Shown: one piece after another, positions 8,992 through 19,100 of the stretch | Layout: the number at the start of each line of letters is the position of its first letter | Position numbering within the stretch: position 1 is the stretch's first letter | DNA from: Micromonospora sp. R77 | Lineage (GTDB): Bacteria; Actinomycetota; Actinomycetes; Mycobacteriales; Micromonosporaceae | Length of the DNA stretch: 64,000 nucleotides | Reading direction: 5' to 3' | Assembly (NCBI RefSeq): GCF_022747945.1 | Contig: NZ_JALDST010000001.1 | Coordinates: forward strand, 6,758,001 to 6,822,000 | The notes under the pieces: generated by a model | Databases searched by the model: none | Told to the model about the DNA's origin: nothing | The model's input: the letters and a program-made list of their open reading frames with translations, nothing else | Position numbers and translations under genes: made by a program

Positions 8992-9842
8992 ATGCCCGTT
9001 CCCGTCCCACCCGCCCCCGCCCCGGCGCGCACCGGCCTGCGCGTCGGCCGCTCCCACTCCACCCGTCCCCCGGCCGGCCTCGGCCCGGAGGTCATCGCCG
9101 TGGACGTCGGCAGCGCGCAGCTGCGGCTCTGGCTCGGGCCGGGCGGCGTGCTGAGTGTCCCGGTCAACGACGGGCTGCGTACCCCGGTGGTGCAGCGGGG
9201 CCGCGTCGTCGACGGTCCCGCCTGCGTCACGCAGTTGCGGCGGCTGATCAGCGACCGGCGCGCCCGGCTGCCCGTGGGGGCCCTGGCCGTGGCCTGCCGT
9301 CCGGTGCTCGCCGGCCGCGCCGACCAGGAGACGCTGCGGCAGGTGCTCACCGCCGTGCTCGCCCCGTCGCGGCTGCTGTTCGTCGACTCCGTACGCGCGA
9401 GTGCCATCGGGGCGGGCGCCTCGGCCGGCACCCTGCTCCTCGCCGACCTCGGCGCGCAGCTCAGCGAGGTGGCCCTGCTGGCGGACGGGCGACTGCTCGC
9501 CGCCCGGCGCGCCGAGGTCGGCACCCGCGACCTGCACCGGACGGTGACCACCGAGATGCTCGCCGAGAGCGTCGTCCGGCTGGTCCGGGACCTGCGGCAG
9601 GAACCCGCGCTGCGGCCCCGGTCGCCGCCGCCCTGGGTCGCGGTCTGGTAGTCGTCGGGGACGGCGCGACCCGGCCCGACCTGACCGCCCGGCTGGTCGC
9701 CGCGCTGGGTGCGACGGTGCACCGCGCCGCGTCACCGCACACCGCGTCGCTGACCGGGGCCAGCCTGGCCGCCAAGGCGGCCGTCCGGCACCGCAGCGGC
9801 ACCCCCCTGACAACTGTCGACGAAGGAACGGAACGGTCATGA
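8992..9842 (+). CDS. MreB-like actin-fold ATPase (frame broken as read)
   Basis: A short divergent MreB/FtsA-type protein. ATG 8992 follows GGAAGAGG with good spacing. Phosphate-1 motif VIAVDVGSAQLRLW lies near residue 30. Connect and phosphate-2 regions (LFVDSVRASAIGAGAS, GTLLLADLGAQLSEVALL) follow, and homology then crosses a break near 9615 into the next frame, VAAALGRGLVVVGDGATRPDL, ending at 9842. One extra G in the CGGCCCC run would restore a 283-residue protein, so the break is probably artefactual. The usual VAVDLGTANT signature is degenerate and the protein is about 60 residues shorter than MreB. It overlaps the next gene by ATGA, implying translational coupling. Confidence 0.65.
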
Positions 9843-10153
9843 CCCACACCCTGCACCAGCCCGACGAGACGCTGCGTGAGCTGCTCGAGAACCAGCTCCG
9901 GGAGCACACCGACAAGCTCACCGAGCTGACCGGGCACGCCCGCCGACGCGACCGTGGCGGACACGACCCGGACACCCTGGGCCGGCTGATCGACACCGCC
10001 CGGCAGACCGTCGCCGACACCACCACGGCGCTGCGCCGGATGGCCGACGGCAGCTACGGCCGCTGTGAACGCTGCGACGGCGAGATCCCGGCCGCCCGCC
10101 TGGAGATCCTGCCCGCGGCCCGCTACTGCGTGCCCTGTCAGCAACGACGCTGA
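9839..10153 (+). CDS. TraR/DksA-type zinc-finger protein
   Basis: A 104-residue protein with an N-terminal helical region (LRELLENQLREHTDKLTEL) and a C-terminal C4 zinc finger, YGRCERCDGEIPAARLE followed by YCVPCQQ. This is the DksA/TraR layout, in which a coiled coil enters the RNA polymerase secondary channel to modulate initiation. The helical part is short, as in actinobacterial members. Its ATG overlaps the stop of the MreB-like gene (ATGA), so the two are co-translated. Downstream is a hairpin terminator. Confidence 0.85.
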   Translation: MTHTLHQPDETLRELLENQLREHTDKLTELTGHARRRDRGGHDPDTLGRLIDTARQTVADTTTALRRMADGSYGRCERCDGEIPAARLEILPAARYCVPCQQRR

Positions 10154-10168
10154 CGCGGTCGCGGCGGC

Positions 10169-10197
10169 AGCCGGCCCGGGGCGACCTCGGGCCGGCT
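10169..10197. terminator. Bidirectional hairpin terminator
   Basis: AGCCGGCCCG (10169-10178) pairs with CGGGCCGGCT (10188-10197) across a 9-nt loop. It lies between the convergent DksA-like and LysR genes, as expected for a shared terminator. There is no U-tract, which is common in high-GC actinomycetes. Confidence 0.7.
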
Positions 10198-10204
10198 GGC
10201 CGGG

Positions 10205-11137
10205 TCAGCCCGGCGGGCGCCCGGCGGCAGCGGCAGCGGCGACCGCCATCAGTTCCGCCGCGAGGACGGTCGGGGTACGGCCGAGCCAGAGGGCGTGCAG
10301 CGGGCGGGTCAGGGCGAGGCCCTCGACCCGGAGTTCCACCAGTTCTCCGGCGGCGATGGCGGGCGCTGCGGCGCGGGCGCTGATCACCCCGATGCCCCCA
10401 CCGGCGCGGACCGTGGCGAGGATCGTGGCGGTCGAACCGAGGCTGATGGCGTGGGGCAGCGACGGCGCGAAGCCGAGGGCACGCGCGATCGCGTTCAGGA
10501 ACGTGTCCCGGGTGCCGGACCCCGGCTCGCGCAGCAGCAGCGGCTGGTCGGCGAGGTCGGTGGGGCGCAGCGCGCGCCAAGCGTGCGCGGCGAGCGGATA
10601 GCCGGCGGCGACGACCAGGGCGAGCCGGTCGTCCCCCACCACCCGGGCGGTCAGGTCGGCGGGGATGTCGGGCGACTCGACGAACCCGAGGTCCGCCGCG
10701 CCGGAGCGAACCGCCCCGACAACGCCGTGGCTGTTCGTGACGTCGGCCGAGATGTCCAGGTCGGGATGGGCGCGGCGCAGGCTCAGCAGCCAGGCCGGCA
10801 GCAGGTACTCGGCCACGGTGAGGCTGGCCGAGATGCGCAGCCGGGCCTGCCGGTCGGCGCGCAGCGCCAGCACTCCGTCGGCGAGGGTCTGCGCGGCGTC
10901 GATGACGGTGCGCGACCAGGCGACGACGGTCTCGCCGGCGGGGGTGAGCAGGCTGCCGCGACGCGACCGCACCAGCAGCGGCACGCCCAGCCGGCGCTCC
11001 AGCTTCGCCAGCCGGGCGCTGGCGGTGGGCTGGGTGATCCCGTGCGCCTGCGCCGCGCGGCCCACGCTGCCCGTCTCGGCGACGGACAACAGCAGGTCGA
11101 GCGCCGGCAGATCGCTGATCCAGGGCGGCAGTGGCAT
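10205..11137 (-). CDS. LysR-family transcriptional regulator
   Basis: A 310-residue LysR regulator. The N-terminal winged helix (LDLLLSVAETGSVGRAAQAHG, then ITQPTASARLAKLERRLG) is canonical. The effector domain covers residues ~95-300 (LPAWLLSLRRAHPDLDISAD, LLLREPGSGTRDTF). It lies 42 nt downstream of a YeiH-type exporter on the same strand, matching the frequent LysR/YeiH (YeiE-like) pairing in bacteria, where the regulator controls the exporter. A T-N11-A palindrome at 12251-12279 is a plausible binding site. Confidence 0.9.
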   Translation of the reverse strand: MPLPPWISDLPALDLLLSVAETGSVGRAAQAHGITQPTASARLAKLERRLGVPLLVRSRRGSLLTPAGETVVAWSRTVIDAAQTLADGVLALRADRQARLRISASLTVAEYLLPAWLLSLRRAHPDLDISADVTNSHGVVGAVRSGAADLGFVESPDIPADLTARVVGDDRLALVVAAGYPLAAHAWRALRPTDLADQPLLLREPGSGTRDTFLNAIARALGFAPSLPHAISLGSTATILATVRAGGGIGVISARAAAPAIAAGELVELRVEGLALTRPLHALWLGRTPTVLAAELMAVAAAAAAGRPPG

Positions 11138-11179
11138 CGGGCGCAGTCTGTCACAGGCGGGTCGGCGGACCGCCCGCCG

Positions 11180-12199
11180 TCACCGGGTCAGCAGGTGTTG
11201 CAGACCCAGGCTGGTCGTGCCGACCACCACCCAGAGGACCAGGCCGAGCAGCAGCGGCCGGGCGCCGGCGCGGCGGAGGGCGGGCACGTCGGTGCCGAGG
11301 CCGACGGCGGCGAGGGCGACCGCGACGAGCAGCAGCGCCACCTGCTGCAGCGCGGCCTGGGCGGTGGCGGGGATCAGTCCACCGGTGTTCAGGGCGGCCA
11401 CGACGAGGAAGGCCACCAGGAACCAGGGCACGAGGGAGGCCGCGAGCCGGGCCCGCGACGTCGCCGGCAGGTCCGCGCGGCGACGGGTCAAGGCGGTGAG
11501 GACGAGGACGACCGGGATGATCATCAGGGTACGGGCGAGCTTGACGACGACGGCGTACCCGACGGTGTCCTGGTCGTAGGCGCCCGCGGCGGCCACCACC
11601 GAACTGGTGTCGTTGACGGCGGTCCCGGCGAAGAGCCCGAACTCCTGCGGGCTCAACCCCAGGGCGTGCCCGAGCGGCGGGAAGGCCAGCACGGCCGCCA
11701 CGTTGAACAGGAAGATCGTCGAGATCGCGTACGCCACGTCGTGGCTCCTGGCCCGGATCGCCGGTGTGGTGGCCGCGATGGCGGAGACGCCGCAGATGGC
11801 GGTGCCGACCCCGATCAGCGTGCGCAGGTCCCGGGTAACGCCGAGCCGCCGCCCCACCCACCAGGCCGCCAGCAGGCAGACGCCGAGCGTGCCCAGCATC
11901 ACCGGCAGCGAGTCCGCGCCCACCGACAGCACCTCGCCGAGCGAGAGCCGGGCGCCCAGCAGCACGACGGACACCTGCAGCAGCACTCCCCTGGCCAGAC
12001 CCAACCCCGGCTCCAGTGCCGCGGACCGGCGCCGGGCCAGCGGGCTGAGCAGCAGGCCGGCGACGACGGCGAAGACGGGCGCGCCGACCACCGGCACCAG
12101 CGTGCCGGCCACCGTCGCGGCCAGCCCCAGCGCCACCGCCGCGCCGAGCCCGGTGGCCCGGGCGGGGGCGCGGCGGGGCACCTCGGGAAGAACGATCAC
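11180..12199 (-). CDS. YeiH-family putative sulfate/anion exporter
   Basis: A polytopic membrane protein (~339 residues, about 10 hydrophobic segments) of the UPF0324/YeiH family. Characteristic motifs are VVLLGARLSLGEVL, IGVGTAICGVSAIAATTPAI, GLFAGTAVNDTSSVVAAAGA and AVVVKLARTLMIIP. Family members are annotated as putative sulfate or taurine-related exporters; transport has rarely been shown. I prefer GTG 12199 as start. The upstream in-frame ATG at 12259 lies inside a perfect palindrome and has no ribosome-binding sequence; if used, the protein would be 359 residues. The LysR gene follows on the same transcript. Confidence 0.85.
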   Translation of the reverse strand: MIVLPEVPRRAPARATGLGAAVALGLAATVAGTLVPVVGAPVFAVVAGLLLSPLARRRSAALEPGLGLARGVLLQVSVVLLGARLSLGEVLSVGADSLPVMLGTLGVCLLAAWWVGRRLGVTRDLRTLIGVGTAICGVSAIAATTPAIRARSHDVAYAISTIFLFNVAAVLAFPPLGHALGLSPQEFGLFAGTAVNDTSSVVAAAGAYDQDTVGYAVVVKLARTLMIIPVVLVLTALTRRRADLPATSRARLAASLVPWFLVAFLVVAALNTGGLIPATAQAALQQVALLLVAVALAAVGLGTDVPALRRAGARPLLLGLVLWVVVGTTSLGLQHLLTR

Positions 12200-12250
12200 C
12201 GTTCCAGGCTTCGCGCCCGCGGCGCCGCCCGGTAGGGGACATTCCCGGAT

Positions 12251-12279
12251 CCCGGTCATAGTCGACGTCTATGACCGGG
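12251..12279. promoter_or_regulatory. T-N11-A palindrome, likely LysR operator
   Basis: CCCGGTCATAG (12251-12261) and CTATGACCGGG (12269-12279) are perfect 11-bp inverted arms around TCGACGT. The inner T and A are 11 nt apart, as in LysR-type boxes. It lies just upstream of the preferred start of the YeiH-LysR operon. Confidence 0.6.
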
Positions 12280-12322
12280 GTCCGTCGCCGGCCGGGTCCC
12301 GTCGCCCCGCACACCGGCCGGG

Positions 12323-14228
12323 TCAGCCGACGGGCGGGGCGGTCCAGGACGAGCGGATCAGCTCCCGTTCGGCGGCGACCAGGTGCGCGGTCGCCGCCAG
12401 CCACGCCCAGGCGTACCGGTCCGGGTCGGGATCGGCGCGCCGGCGAACACGTCCCGGCCGTGCCGGTCGGACTCGGCGGCGAGCCCGGCGGCCAGCGCGG
12501 CGGCCGTGGTGAAGCCGGCACGGCGGAGCGGACCGGCCAGCCCGGCGCCCTCGCCGCGGGCCGCCTCGGCGACGGCCCGACGGCCACCGGCGACGGCCAG
12601 CTCGACCAGCCGGCGGACCCGCCACAGCGGGGACTCCGCGACCGCGTCCGGGCCGACGGCGAGGACCGGCGCCATGGTCTCCGCCGGGTCGCGCGGCGGG
12701 AGGTGACCGCCCTGCAGCTCGTCGTAGCCGAGGTCCGCCCGACCGTGCCAGGAGTCCGGCAGCCGCAGCGTCGTCGCGGCGCCGGGCACCGGGCCGACCG
12801 CGAGCGGGTGCAGGGTGCTGGCCCGGTCCGGATCCAGCCGGCCCACCACCCGCACCCGCAGGCCGGTCCGGGAGGCGAGTCGCCGCAGGTTGGCCACGTG
12901 GGCCAGCATCGGGTGGGGGTCGACCGGCGCCAGCCGGATCAGCGGGCCGCCCGCCAGCGGCGACCGGTCCGGGCCGGCACCGGGGGCCAGCTCGACGGCC
13001 AGCACCTGGTCACCGACGGCACCGACCACCATCAGGTCACCGCCGACCAGCGCGGTCCCGGCGCGGTCCGGGTCCGCCGGATCGTGGGCGGCGAGTTGAG
13101 CCGTCACCACCTCGGCGAGCGGGCGGCTGAACAGACCGGCCAGCGGCCCGGTGGACCAGTCGGTGCCGGTGAGCGGGGTGGCGCGTACCCCCTTGCCGGC
13201 GCCGAGCCGACCCTCCGGGGAGACGGTGCTGCCGGTGATCCGCAGGCCGCCGCGCGCCAGTACCGCGTGGTTGACCGCGACCGGGCCCATCTCGGTGACC
13301 GCCCGGGCGCAGTCCCGGGCCCGCTCCGGGCCGCCCGGTCGCACGTCGCCGAAGGAGAGCCGGCGCCCGTCGGCGGCGACCAGGTGGGTGACCACCCCCG
13401 CGTACCCGGTCGCGCTGATCACCGGTTCCCGGCAGATGCCGTGCACCTCCAGCGTGCCGTCCGGTTGGTAGGCCCGGCGCAGCACGCCGACCAGCGCCGG
13501 GTCGGGATCACCGGCGGCCAGCCGACCGGTCACGTACAGCAGGTCGTGCAGCACCTCGACCAGCTCGGCCAGCCGGTGGCCGGCCTGGCGGCCCCGATGG
13601 GCACGCAGGCCGCGTACCGTGCGCAGCGCGGCGCTCTCGGCGCGGGGCAGACCGGCCAACCGGGCGTGGTGGGCAGCCCGCAGCAGTTCGGCCTGGGCAC
13701 CGCGCCGGCGGCCGGCACGCCGGCGGCGAGCACCGCCGTGGCGGCCTGCCACAGGACGCGGGCGGCGGCCGCTGCGCCTTCGTCGGCGCCGCGCTCCCGG
13801 CCGGTGCCGTCGGCGGCGGCCGTCTCCGCGGTACGCCCCTTCCGGGCGGCCTGGCCGGCGCGCTCCGGCGTCGGCCGGGTGCTGGCCGCCGGGGCGGGAT
13901 GGGTGGTCGGGTCGGCCACCGGGCAGGCGACCAGGACCGCGGTCCGGTGCAGACAGCGGGGCTGCAGCAGGCAGCTGCACTGCACCTGGTGCGGGTCGGT
14001 GACCGCGCCGGCCGGTCCGGGGGTCAGGGTGACCGTCGCCTCGGGCCCGCAGTCCACGCGGACGCCACCGTCGACCCGGCCGACCGGTACGCGGGCCAGC
14101 CGTTCGACGGTGGCGTCCAGCCGCGGGTGCAGCCGGGGCGGCAGGGCCGCCACGGCGGCGGCGGCGATCTCCGGCAGCACCGGCGGCAACCGGTCGGTGT
14201 CCGCGGTGACGGTGGTGTGGTCGGTCAA
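12323..14228 (-). CDS. SWIM zinc-finger protein (two frame breaks as read)
   Basis: Starts at TTG 14228, which overlaps the VWA stop (TTGA) and has GGAGG 6 nt upstream. The SWIM motif CSCLLQPRCLH lies near residue 90, after a conserved lead-in (VRVDCGPEATVTLTP). The remainder is a long conserved region with repeated strands (AAYQPDGTLEVHGI is not seen; RRAYQPDGTLEVHGI is) ending in DRYAWAWLAATAHLV near the C-terminus. Frame breaks at ~13705 and ~12437 are each repaired by one extra G or C in a GGG or CCC run, giving about 635 residues. SWIM domains bind nucleic acid or protein. It is the last gene of the MoxR operon. Confidence 0.75.
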
Positions 14229-15412
14229 CGTGATCCTCCGCGGACACGGTCGCCCACCCAGCGGGCGAGTTCGAGCGGGCTGAGCGCGGCCACCGGCATC
14301 CCGGCCGCGACGAGCTGCTCGGCGACCGGCACCGAGTAGCAGGGCACTCCCCTGTCGTTCAGCGCGGCGCAGCCGAGCAGGTGCACGCCGGAGGCGACCA
14401 GCGTGCGGACCTCGCCGAGCAGGCCGGCCAGCGGATACCCCTCCTCGAAGTCGCTGACCACCGCGACGATGGTGCGGCTCGGCACGGTCACCAGCGAGCG
14501 GGCGTGGGCCAGCCCGGCGGCGATGTGCGTACCGCCGCCGACCCGCACCTCCAGCAGCAGCGACAGCGGGTCGTCGACCCGGTCGGTCAGGTCGACCACC
14601 GCGGTGGAGAAGGCGAGGAAGTGGGTGGCGAGGGTGGGCACGCCGGCCAGGACCGCGGCGGTCAACGCCGACCACACCACCGACGCCTCCATCGAGCCGG
14701 ACACGTCGACCACCAGCACCAGCCGCCAGTCGGCCTCGGTGCGGGTCCGGGTGCTGAAGACCGGGCGTTCCGGCACCACCACCGTCCGGCCGTCGTCGAG
14801 GCGCCGGGTGTGCGCCAGGTTCGCCCGGAGCGTACGGGCGAGGTCGATCCGACCACCGGGACGGCGGGACGGACGCGGGTTGGCCAGCCCGGTCAGCGCC
14901 GGCCGCAGCTGGGTGGCCAACTGCCTGGTCAGCTCCTCGACCAGCCGCCGCACCAGCGGCCGCAGCTTCGTCAGCTGCGCCTCGGGCAGGCCACCGGCCA
15001 GCGACAGCATCGAGGTCAGCAGCTCCATCGAGGGGCGTACCGCGGCCGGGTCGAGTTCGCTCAGCACGTCGCTGCGGCCGTTCTCGACCGCCCGGGCGAT
15101 GACCTCCTCGCGGACGCTGGTGCCGAAGAGCGCCTCGAGTTCGTCGGCCCATTCGCGGGCGGTCGGGAAGGAGGCCTCCTGGCCGCCGCCACCGGCCGCC
15201 TGACCGAGGTCGGTGGCGCCCTCGCCCCGGCCCGCCCCGTACAGCTCGTCCAGGGCGCGGGCGTAGCGGCGGGCGTCGGCGGGCAGCTGGTCGGGTTGCC
15301 GGCCGAGCAGCAGTCGCCACCGGTCGGTGGGCGTGAGCCGGCCGGTCGCGGTGTCCGGTCCGGGTGCGGCGCCGGCCGGGGCGTCGGCGGAGTCGGCCGG
15401 CGGGTCGGGCAC
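14225..15412 (-). CDS. VWA-domain protein, MoxR-associated
   Basis: A 395-residue soluble protein. The N-terminal ~190 residues are helical and partly disordered. The VWA domain (~210-395) has a complete MIDAS: LVVDVSGSM (DxSxS), GGGTHI (the Thr) and VSDFEEG (the Asp). Such VWA proteins act with MoxR AAA+ ATPases, which is the gene two steps upstream, to remodel or insert metal into client proteins. GTG 15412 is used as start; it directly abuts the end of the DUF5682 homology. The SWIM gene overlaps its stop. Confidence 0.85.
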   Translation of the reverse strand: MPDPPADSADAPAGAAPGPDTATGRLTPTDRWRLLLGRQPDQLPADARRYARALDELYGAGRGEGATDLGQAAGGGGQEASFPTAREWADELEALFGTSVREEVIARAVENGRSDVLSELDPAAVRPSMELLTSMLSLAGGLPEAQLTKLRPLVRRLVEELTRQLATQLRPALTGLANPRPSRRPGGRIDLARTLRANLAHTRRLDDGRTVVVPERPVFSTRTRTEADWRLVLVVDVSGSMEASVVWSALTAAVLAGVPTLATHFLAFSTAVVDLTDRVDDPLSLLLEVRVGGGTHIAAGLAHARSLVTVPSRTIVAVVSDFEEGYPLAGLLGEVRTLVASGVHLLGCAALNDRGVPCYSVPVAEQLVAAGMPVAALSPLELARWVGDRVRGGSR

Positions 15413-17850
15413 GGGATGCCCCGGGTGACCAGGGCGGACCGGCCGGCCGCGTCGGCGGCGGCCCAGCGGGCCAGCAGGTCCGGCGGGGCGGACAGGGCCA
15501 GATCCAGCCGGTCGCCGAGCCGGTCGGTGACCGTGTGCAGCATCCGGTCCCGGGCCGCCGGGGTGAGCACGTCGAACCCGCCCCGCAGCGCCGGCAGCCG
15601 GTCCAGGAAGTCGGCGTCGGTGAGCCGTTCGATCCGCTCCAGCAGCGGGTCCAGCGCGGCCGGGGCGGACTGCGGCAGCGGGTGCGCCGCGGTGAGCAGA
15701 CCACCGAGGAGCCGGTGCAGCTGCCGCCGGGTGTCCGGCCCGACGCCGCGTCGACCCAGCCGGCCACCCGGGTGCCCAGGGTCGCCAGGTCGGTCAGGTC
15801 GAGCAGGACCTGGGCGGCCAGGGCGGCACCCTGCAGCAGCGGCGAGCCGACCCGGGTCAGGTGGTCGAGCGCCTCGTCCAGGCGCAGGCCGATCCGGTCC
15901 TCCCCGGCGCGTACCGCGAGGTCGACCAGCGCGGCGGCGTCGGCCGGGGCGTCGCTGCCGGCCAGGCCGGGCAGGCCGCGGACCGCCGCGTCCAGCAGGA
16001 CGACGGCCAGCTCGGCCGCCCGGGCCCGGCTGTCCACGGTGGTGCCGGGCAGGTGTTCCCGGCGCAGCGCCGCCAACAGGTCGAGTGCGGCCAGCAGTTC
16101 GGGCAGGGTGCCGGTGCCGGGCAGCACCGAGGTGGCCCGCCCGAGCCGGTCGTCGACCAACTCGGGCAGGTCGCACCGGGCGGCGTCCCGCAGACCGGCG
16201 AGCAGCTGCCCGGCGGTGGGGCCGCCGTCGGCCTCCCCGGCGGAACCGCTCCCGCAGCGTGCCGGCCGCCGCCAGCGCCGCGGTCACCCCGCGTACGCCC
16301 ACCAGGTCCAGCCGGGCCGCCACGGACGGGGTCCAGGCCAGCTGCCAACGGGTGGTCAGGGCGGCGCCGTCACCGGTGCCGGAGACCGCGATCGGCTCCC
16401 CGTAGCCGACGCCGCAGACCTGGAGGCGTTGCAGCAGGACCTCCCGCCGGCCGTCCAGTTCGGTGCGCAGCGGGTCCAGCCGGACCTCGCGGGACTTCGG
16501 GCTGTCCGGGTGGGGCAGCCGCAGTGCGGCGAGTTCCGCCTCGACGGCGGGGCCGAGTCCGGACCGTGGTGTGCCGGGGGCGGTACGACCGCGTTCGGCA
16601 CCGACCAGCACGCCCTCCAACGCGGCGGCCAGCGCCCGGCCACGGCCGAACAGTTCACCCTGGCCGAGCACGCTGGTCACCGCTTCGAGCACCTCGCCCC
16701 GGCCGGGGGCGGGCAGGTTCCGCAGCCGGGCCAGGTCGTCCGCCAGCCGTACCGTCTCGGCGGCCTCACCGGTGCCCGCGGTGTGCCCCGCCGCACGGAG
16801 CGCGCGGCACAGGTCGGTGACCGCTCGGGCGGCGGCGGCCCGGATCCGCTCCGGGTCGCCGGCGGCGGTGAAGACGGACTGCTGCCAGCGGGGATCGCGG
16901 ATCCCGGCCGGATAGCCGGACCGGGAGTCGAGCAGGTCGAACGCGTACGGCACCAGCGAGGTGACCGCCGTGCCGGCGACGGTGGCGGTCGCCGCGGACC
17001 GGACCGCGCCGGTCGGGGCGGCGACGTCGACGGGCCGGGCCGGGCGTCGTCGGCCCCGGTGGACGGGGCGGCGAGCAGGGCCGGGGCGTGGAAGGCACCG
17101 ACGACGGCGGCGACCCGCCGGCCGTCGGCTCCCGCCTCGGTCAGCACCTGCCGCATGTGCCGCTCGCGGGCCAGGTCGCGGGCCGGCACCCCGTCACCTG
17201 CGGCGCTGTCGGTACGCATCGCCCAGCCCACGCCCAGGGCGGCCCGGCGGACCGCCTCGGGCGGGCAGCCCGGGGCACGTACCTCGACCACCCGGTCCCA
17301 CAGGTCGTCGCCGTCCCGGCCGGTGCCGCTGGCGCTGAGCGCGCCCGCGTAGGACCGGCGCGGGCCCGGCACCGGCCCACCGGGGTCCGGGTCGGCGGCC
17401 GGTTCGGGGTCCGTGCTCCCGGCGGTCCAGCCCGGGTCGGCCAGCGGCAAGGTCGCAGCAGCGCACCTCGACGCCGCGCTGCCGGGCCCAGCGGATCGCG
17501 GCCAGCTCCGGGGAGAAGTCGGCGAACGGGTAGAAACCCATCGGCCCGTCCGTGCCGTGGCTACCGACCAGGGCCAGCGGGGCCCGGGCGGCCGGGTCGG
17601 ACAGGTACGGCAGCCAGTGCTGGAAGTCGGCCGGCAGTTCGACGCAGACCACCTCGGCCCCGGCGGCGTCCAGCAGCGCCGGCACCACCGCCGCGAGGGC
17701 CGGGCTGTGGTGCCGCACCCCGATCAGGTACGGCCGGACCGACCCGGCGAGCGCGTCGACCACGGCCCGCGGGTCGGCGGACGGGCCGGCCGTCACCGGG
17801 GCACCGGTCGGCGGGGCGGCACCGGTCGGCGGGCTGGTGAGAGTGGTCAC
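15413..17850 (-). CDS. DUF5682 protein (four frame breaks as read)
   Basis: Starts at GTG 17850, overlapping the MoxR stop (GTGA). The N-terminus reads YLIGVRHHSPALAAVVPALL and VVCVELPADFQHWLPYL, typical of DUF5682, a family found beside MoxR and VWA genes. Continuity needs frame changes at about 17452, 17035, 16240 and 15745. Two of these (17035, 15745) are repaired by one G in a G run. The middle contains AALGVGWAMRTDSAAGDG, VVGAFHAPALLA and YAFDLLDSRSGYPAGIRDP, and the last piece ends at LARWAAADAAGRSALVTRG without a clear stop before the VWA start. Intact length would be about 810 residues. Biochemical function is unknown. Confidence 0.7.
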
Positions 17851-19034
17851 CGCAGGTTCTCCCGCAGGTCCCAGAGCCGGCGCCACATCGCCGAGCCGTT
17901 CTCGGCGCGGCGGCGCACCGGGCCGTCCCAGTAGCCGAGCAGCCGCGCGTGGTCGTTCTGGTCGTCCTTGCGGACCACCCCGAGCAGGTGCCCGGGCACC
18001 AGGTCGAGCGGGTCCCCGTCGGGCAGGTACGCGGCGGCCAGCCCGAGCGACACGGCCACCTGCACCGCCTCGGCGGTCGACATCACCGTGCCGGGCCGCT
18101 CCACGTCCCAGCCTTCGCCGGACCGGCCCGCCCGCAGGTCACGGAACACGGTGACCAGGGCGTCGAGCACCGCGTCGTCCACGGTGTACGCCGCACCGGC
18201 GCGCTGCACGGCGGCGGTGGCCTGCCGGCGCACCAGGTCGGTCTCGGTGTCGGCGTCGGAGATCGGGTGGACGGTCTCGAAGTTGAAGCGGCGCTTGAGG
18301 GCCGAGGACATCTCCGACACGCCCCGGTCCCGGAGGTTGGCGGTGGCGATCACGGTGAACCCGGGCATCGCGCGGATCAGGCCGTCCTCGCTACCGGCCA
18401 GCTCCGGTACGTTCATCCGCCGGTCGGACAGCAGGGACACCAGCGCGTCCTGCACCTCGGGCAGGCAGCGGGTGACCTCCTCGATCCGGACCACCCGGCC
18501 GGTCCGCATCGCGGTCAGCACCGGCGAGTCGACCAGGGCCTGCGGGGTGGGGCCCTGGGCGAGCAGCAGGGCATAGTTCCAGCCGTACCGGAAGGCGTCC
18601 TCGGTGGTGCCGGCGGTGCCCTGCACGGTCAGCGCGCTGGTGCCGCAGACCGCCGCGGCCAGCAGTTCGGAGAGCATGGACTTGGCCGTGCCGGGCTCGC
18701 CGACCAGGAGCAGGCCGCGCTCACCGGCCAGGGTGACCACGCATCGCTCGACGAGGCTCCGCTCGCCGACGAACTTCGCCGGGATGGTCATGCTGGCCGG
18801 CAGTTCGCTGCCGTCCGGGCCGGTACGCCGGTCGGCGGGCAGCGACAACGCCGCGCCGTCGCTGCCCTGGACGAAGGTGACCACGGCGCGCGGGGTCAGC
18901 GCCCAGCCCGGCGGCCGGGCCCCGTCGTCGTACGCGGCCAGGAAGGCCAGTTCGTCGGCGTAACGCTGTTCGGCGGAGAGGACCTGGGCGGTCTCCGACG
19001 CCACGGCGGGGGGAACGTGTTCCGTCACGGTCAC
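17847..19034 (-). CDS. MoxR-family AAA+ ATPase
   Basis: A 395-residue AAA+ ATPase. Walker A is GEPGTAKS at residues 112-119, Walker B RIEEV, sensor 1 IATANLRDRG and the arginine-finger region SSALKRRFNFE. The lid subdomain follows (GTVMSTAEAVQVAVSLGLA). MoxR proteins form rings that work with VWA-domain partners as chaperone-like remodellers, here presumably the VWA protein at 14225-15412. It is intact, in the middle of the operon, with DUF5682 starting on its stop codon. Confidence 0.92.
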   Translation of the reverse strand: MTVTEHVPPAVASETAQVLSAEQRYADELAFLAAYDDGARPPGWALTPRAVVTFVQGSDGAALSLPADRRTGPDGSELPASMTIPAKFVGERSLVERCVVTLAGERGLLLVGEPGTAKSMLSELLAAAVCGTSALTVQGTAGTTEDAFRYGWNYALLLAQGPTPQALVDSPVLTAMRTGRVVRIEEVTRCLPEVQDALVSLLSDRRMNVPELAGSEDGLIRAMPGFTVIATANLRDRGVSEMSSALKRRFNFETVHPISDADTETDLVRRQATAAVQRAGAAYTVDDAVLDALVTVFRDLRAGRSGEGWDVERPGTVMSTAEAVQVAVSLGLAAAYLPDGDPLDLVPGHLLGVVRKDDQNDHARLLGYWDGPVRRRAENGSAMWRRLWDLRENLR

Positions 19035-19100
19035 GCGGTGTTCCTCGATCTCTCGCTGGATGGGGTTGTTCGGGGGCAGGGTCGTTCAACGCGGTCAGGG

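Noticed and set aside
10295..12235. 646-codon rightward frame over the LysR and YeiH genes
   Set aside because: Gln/Arg/Gly-rich translation typical of antisense frames in high-GC DNA; the opposite strand has clear families.
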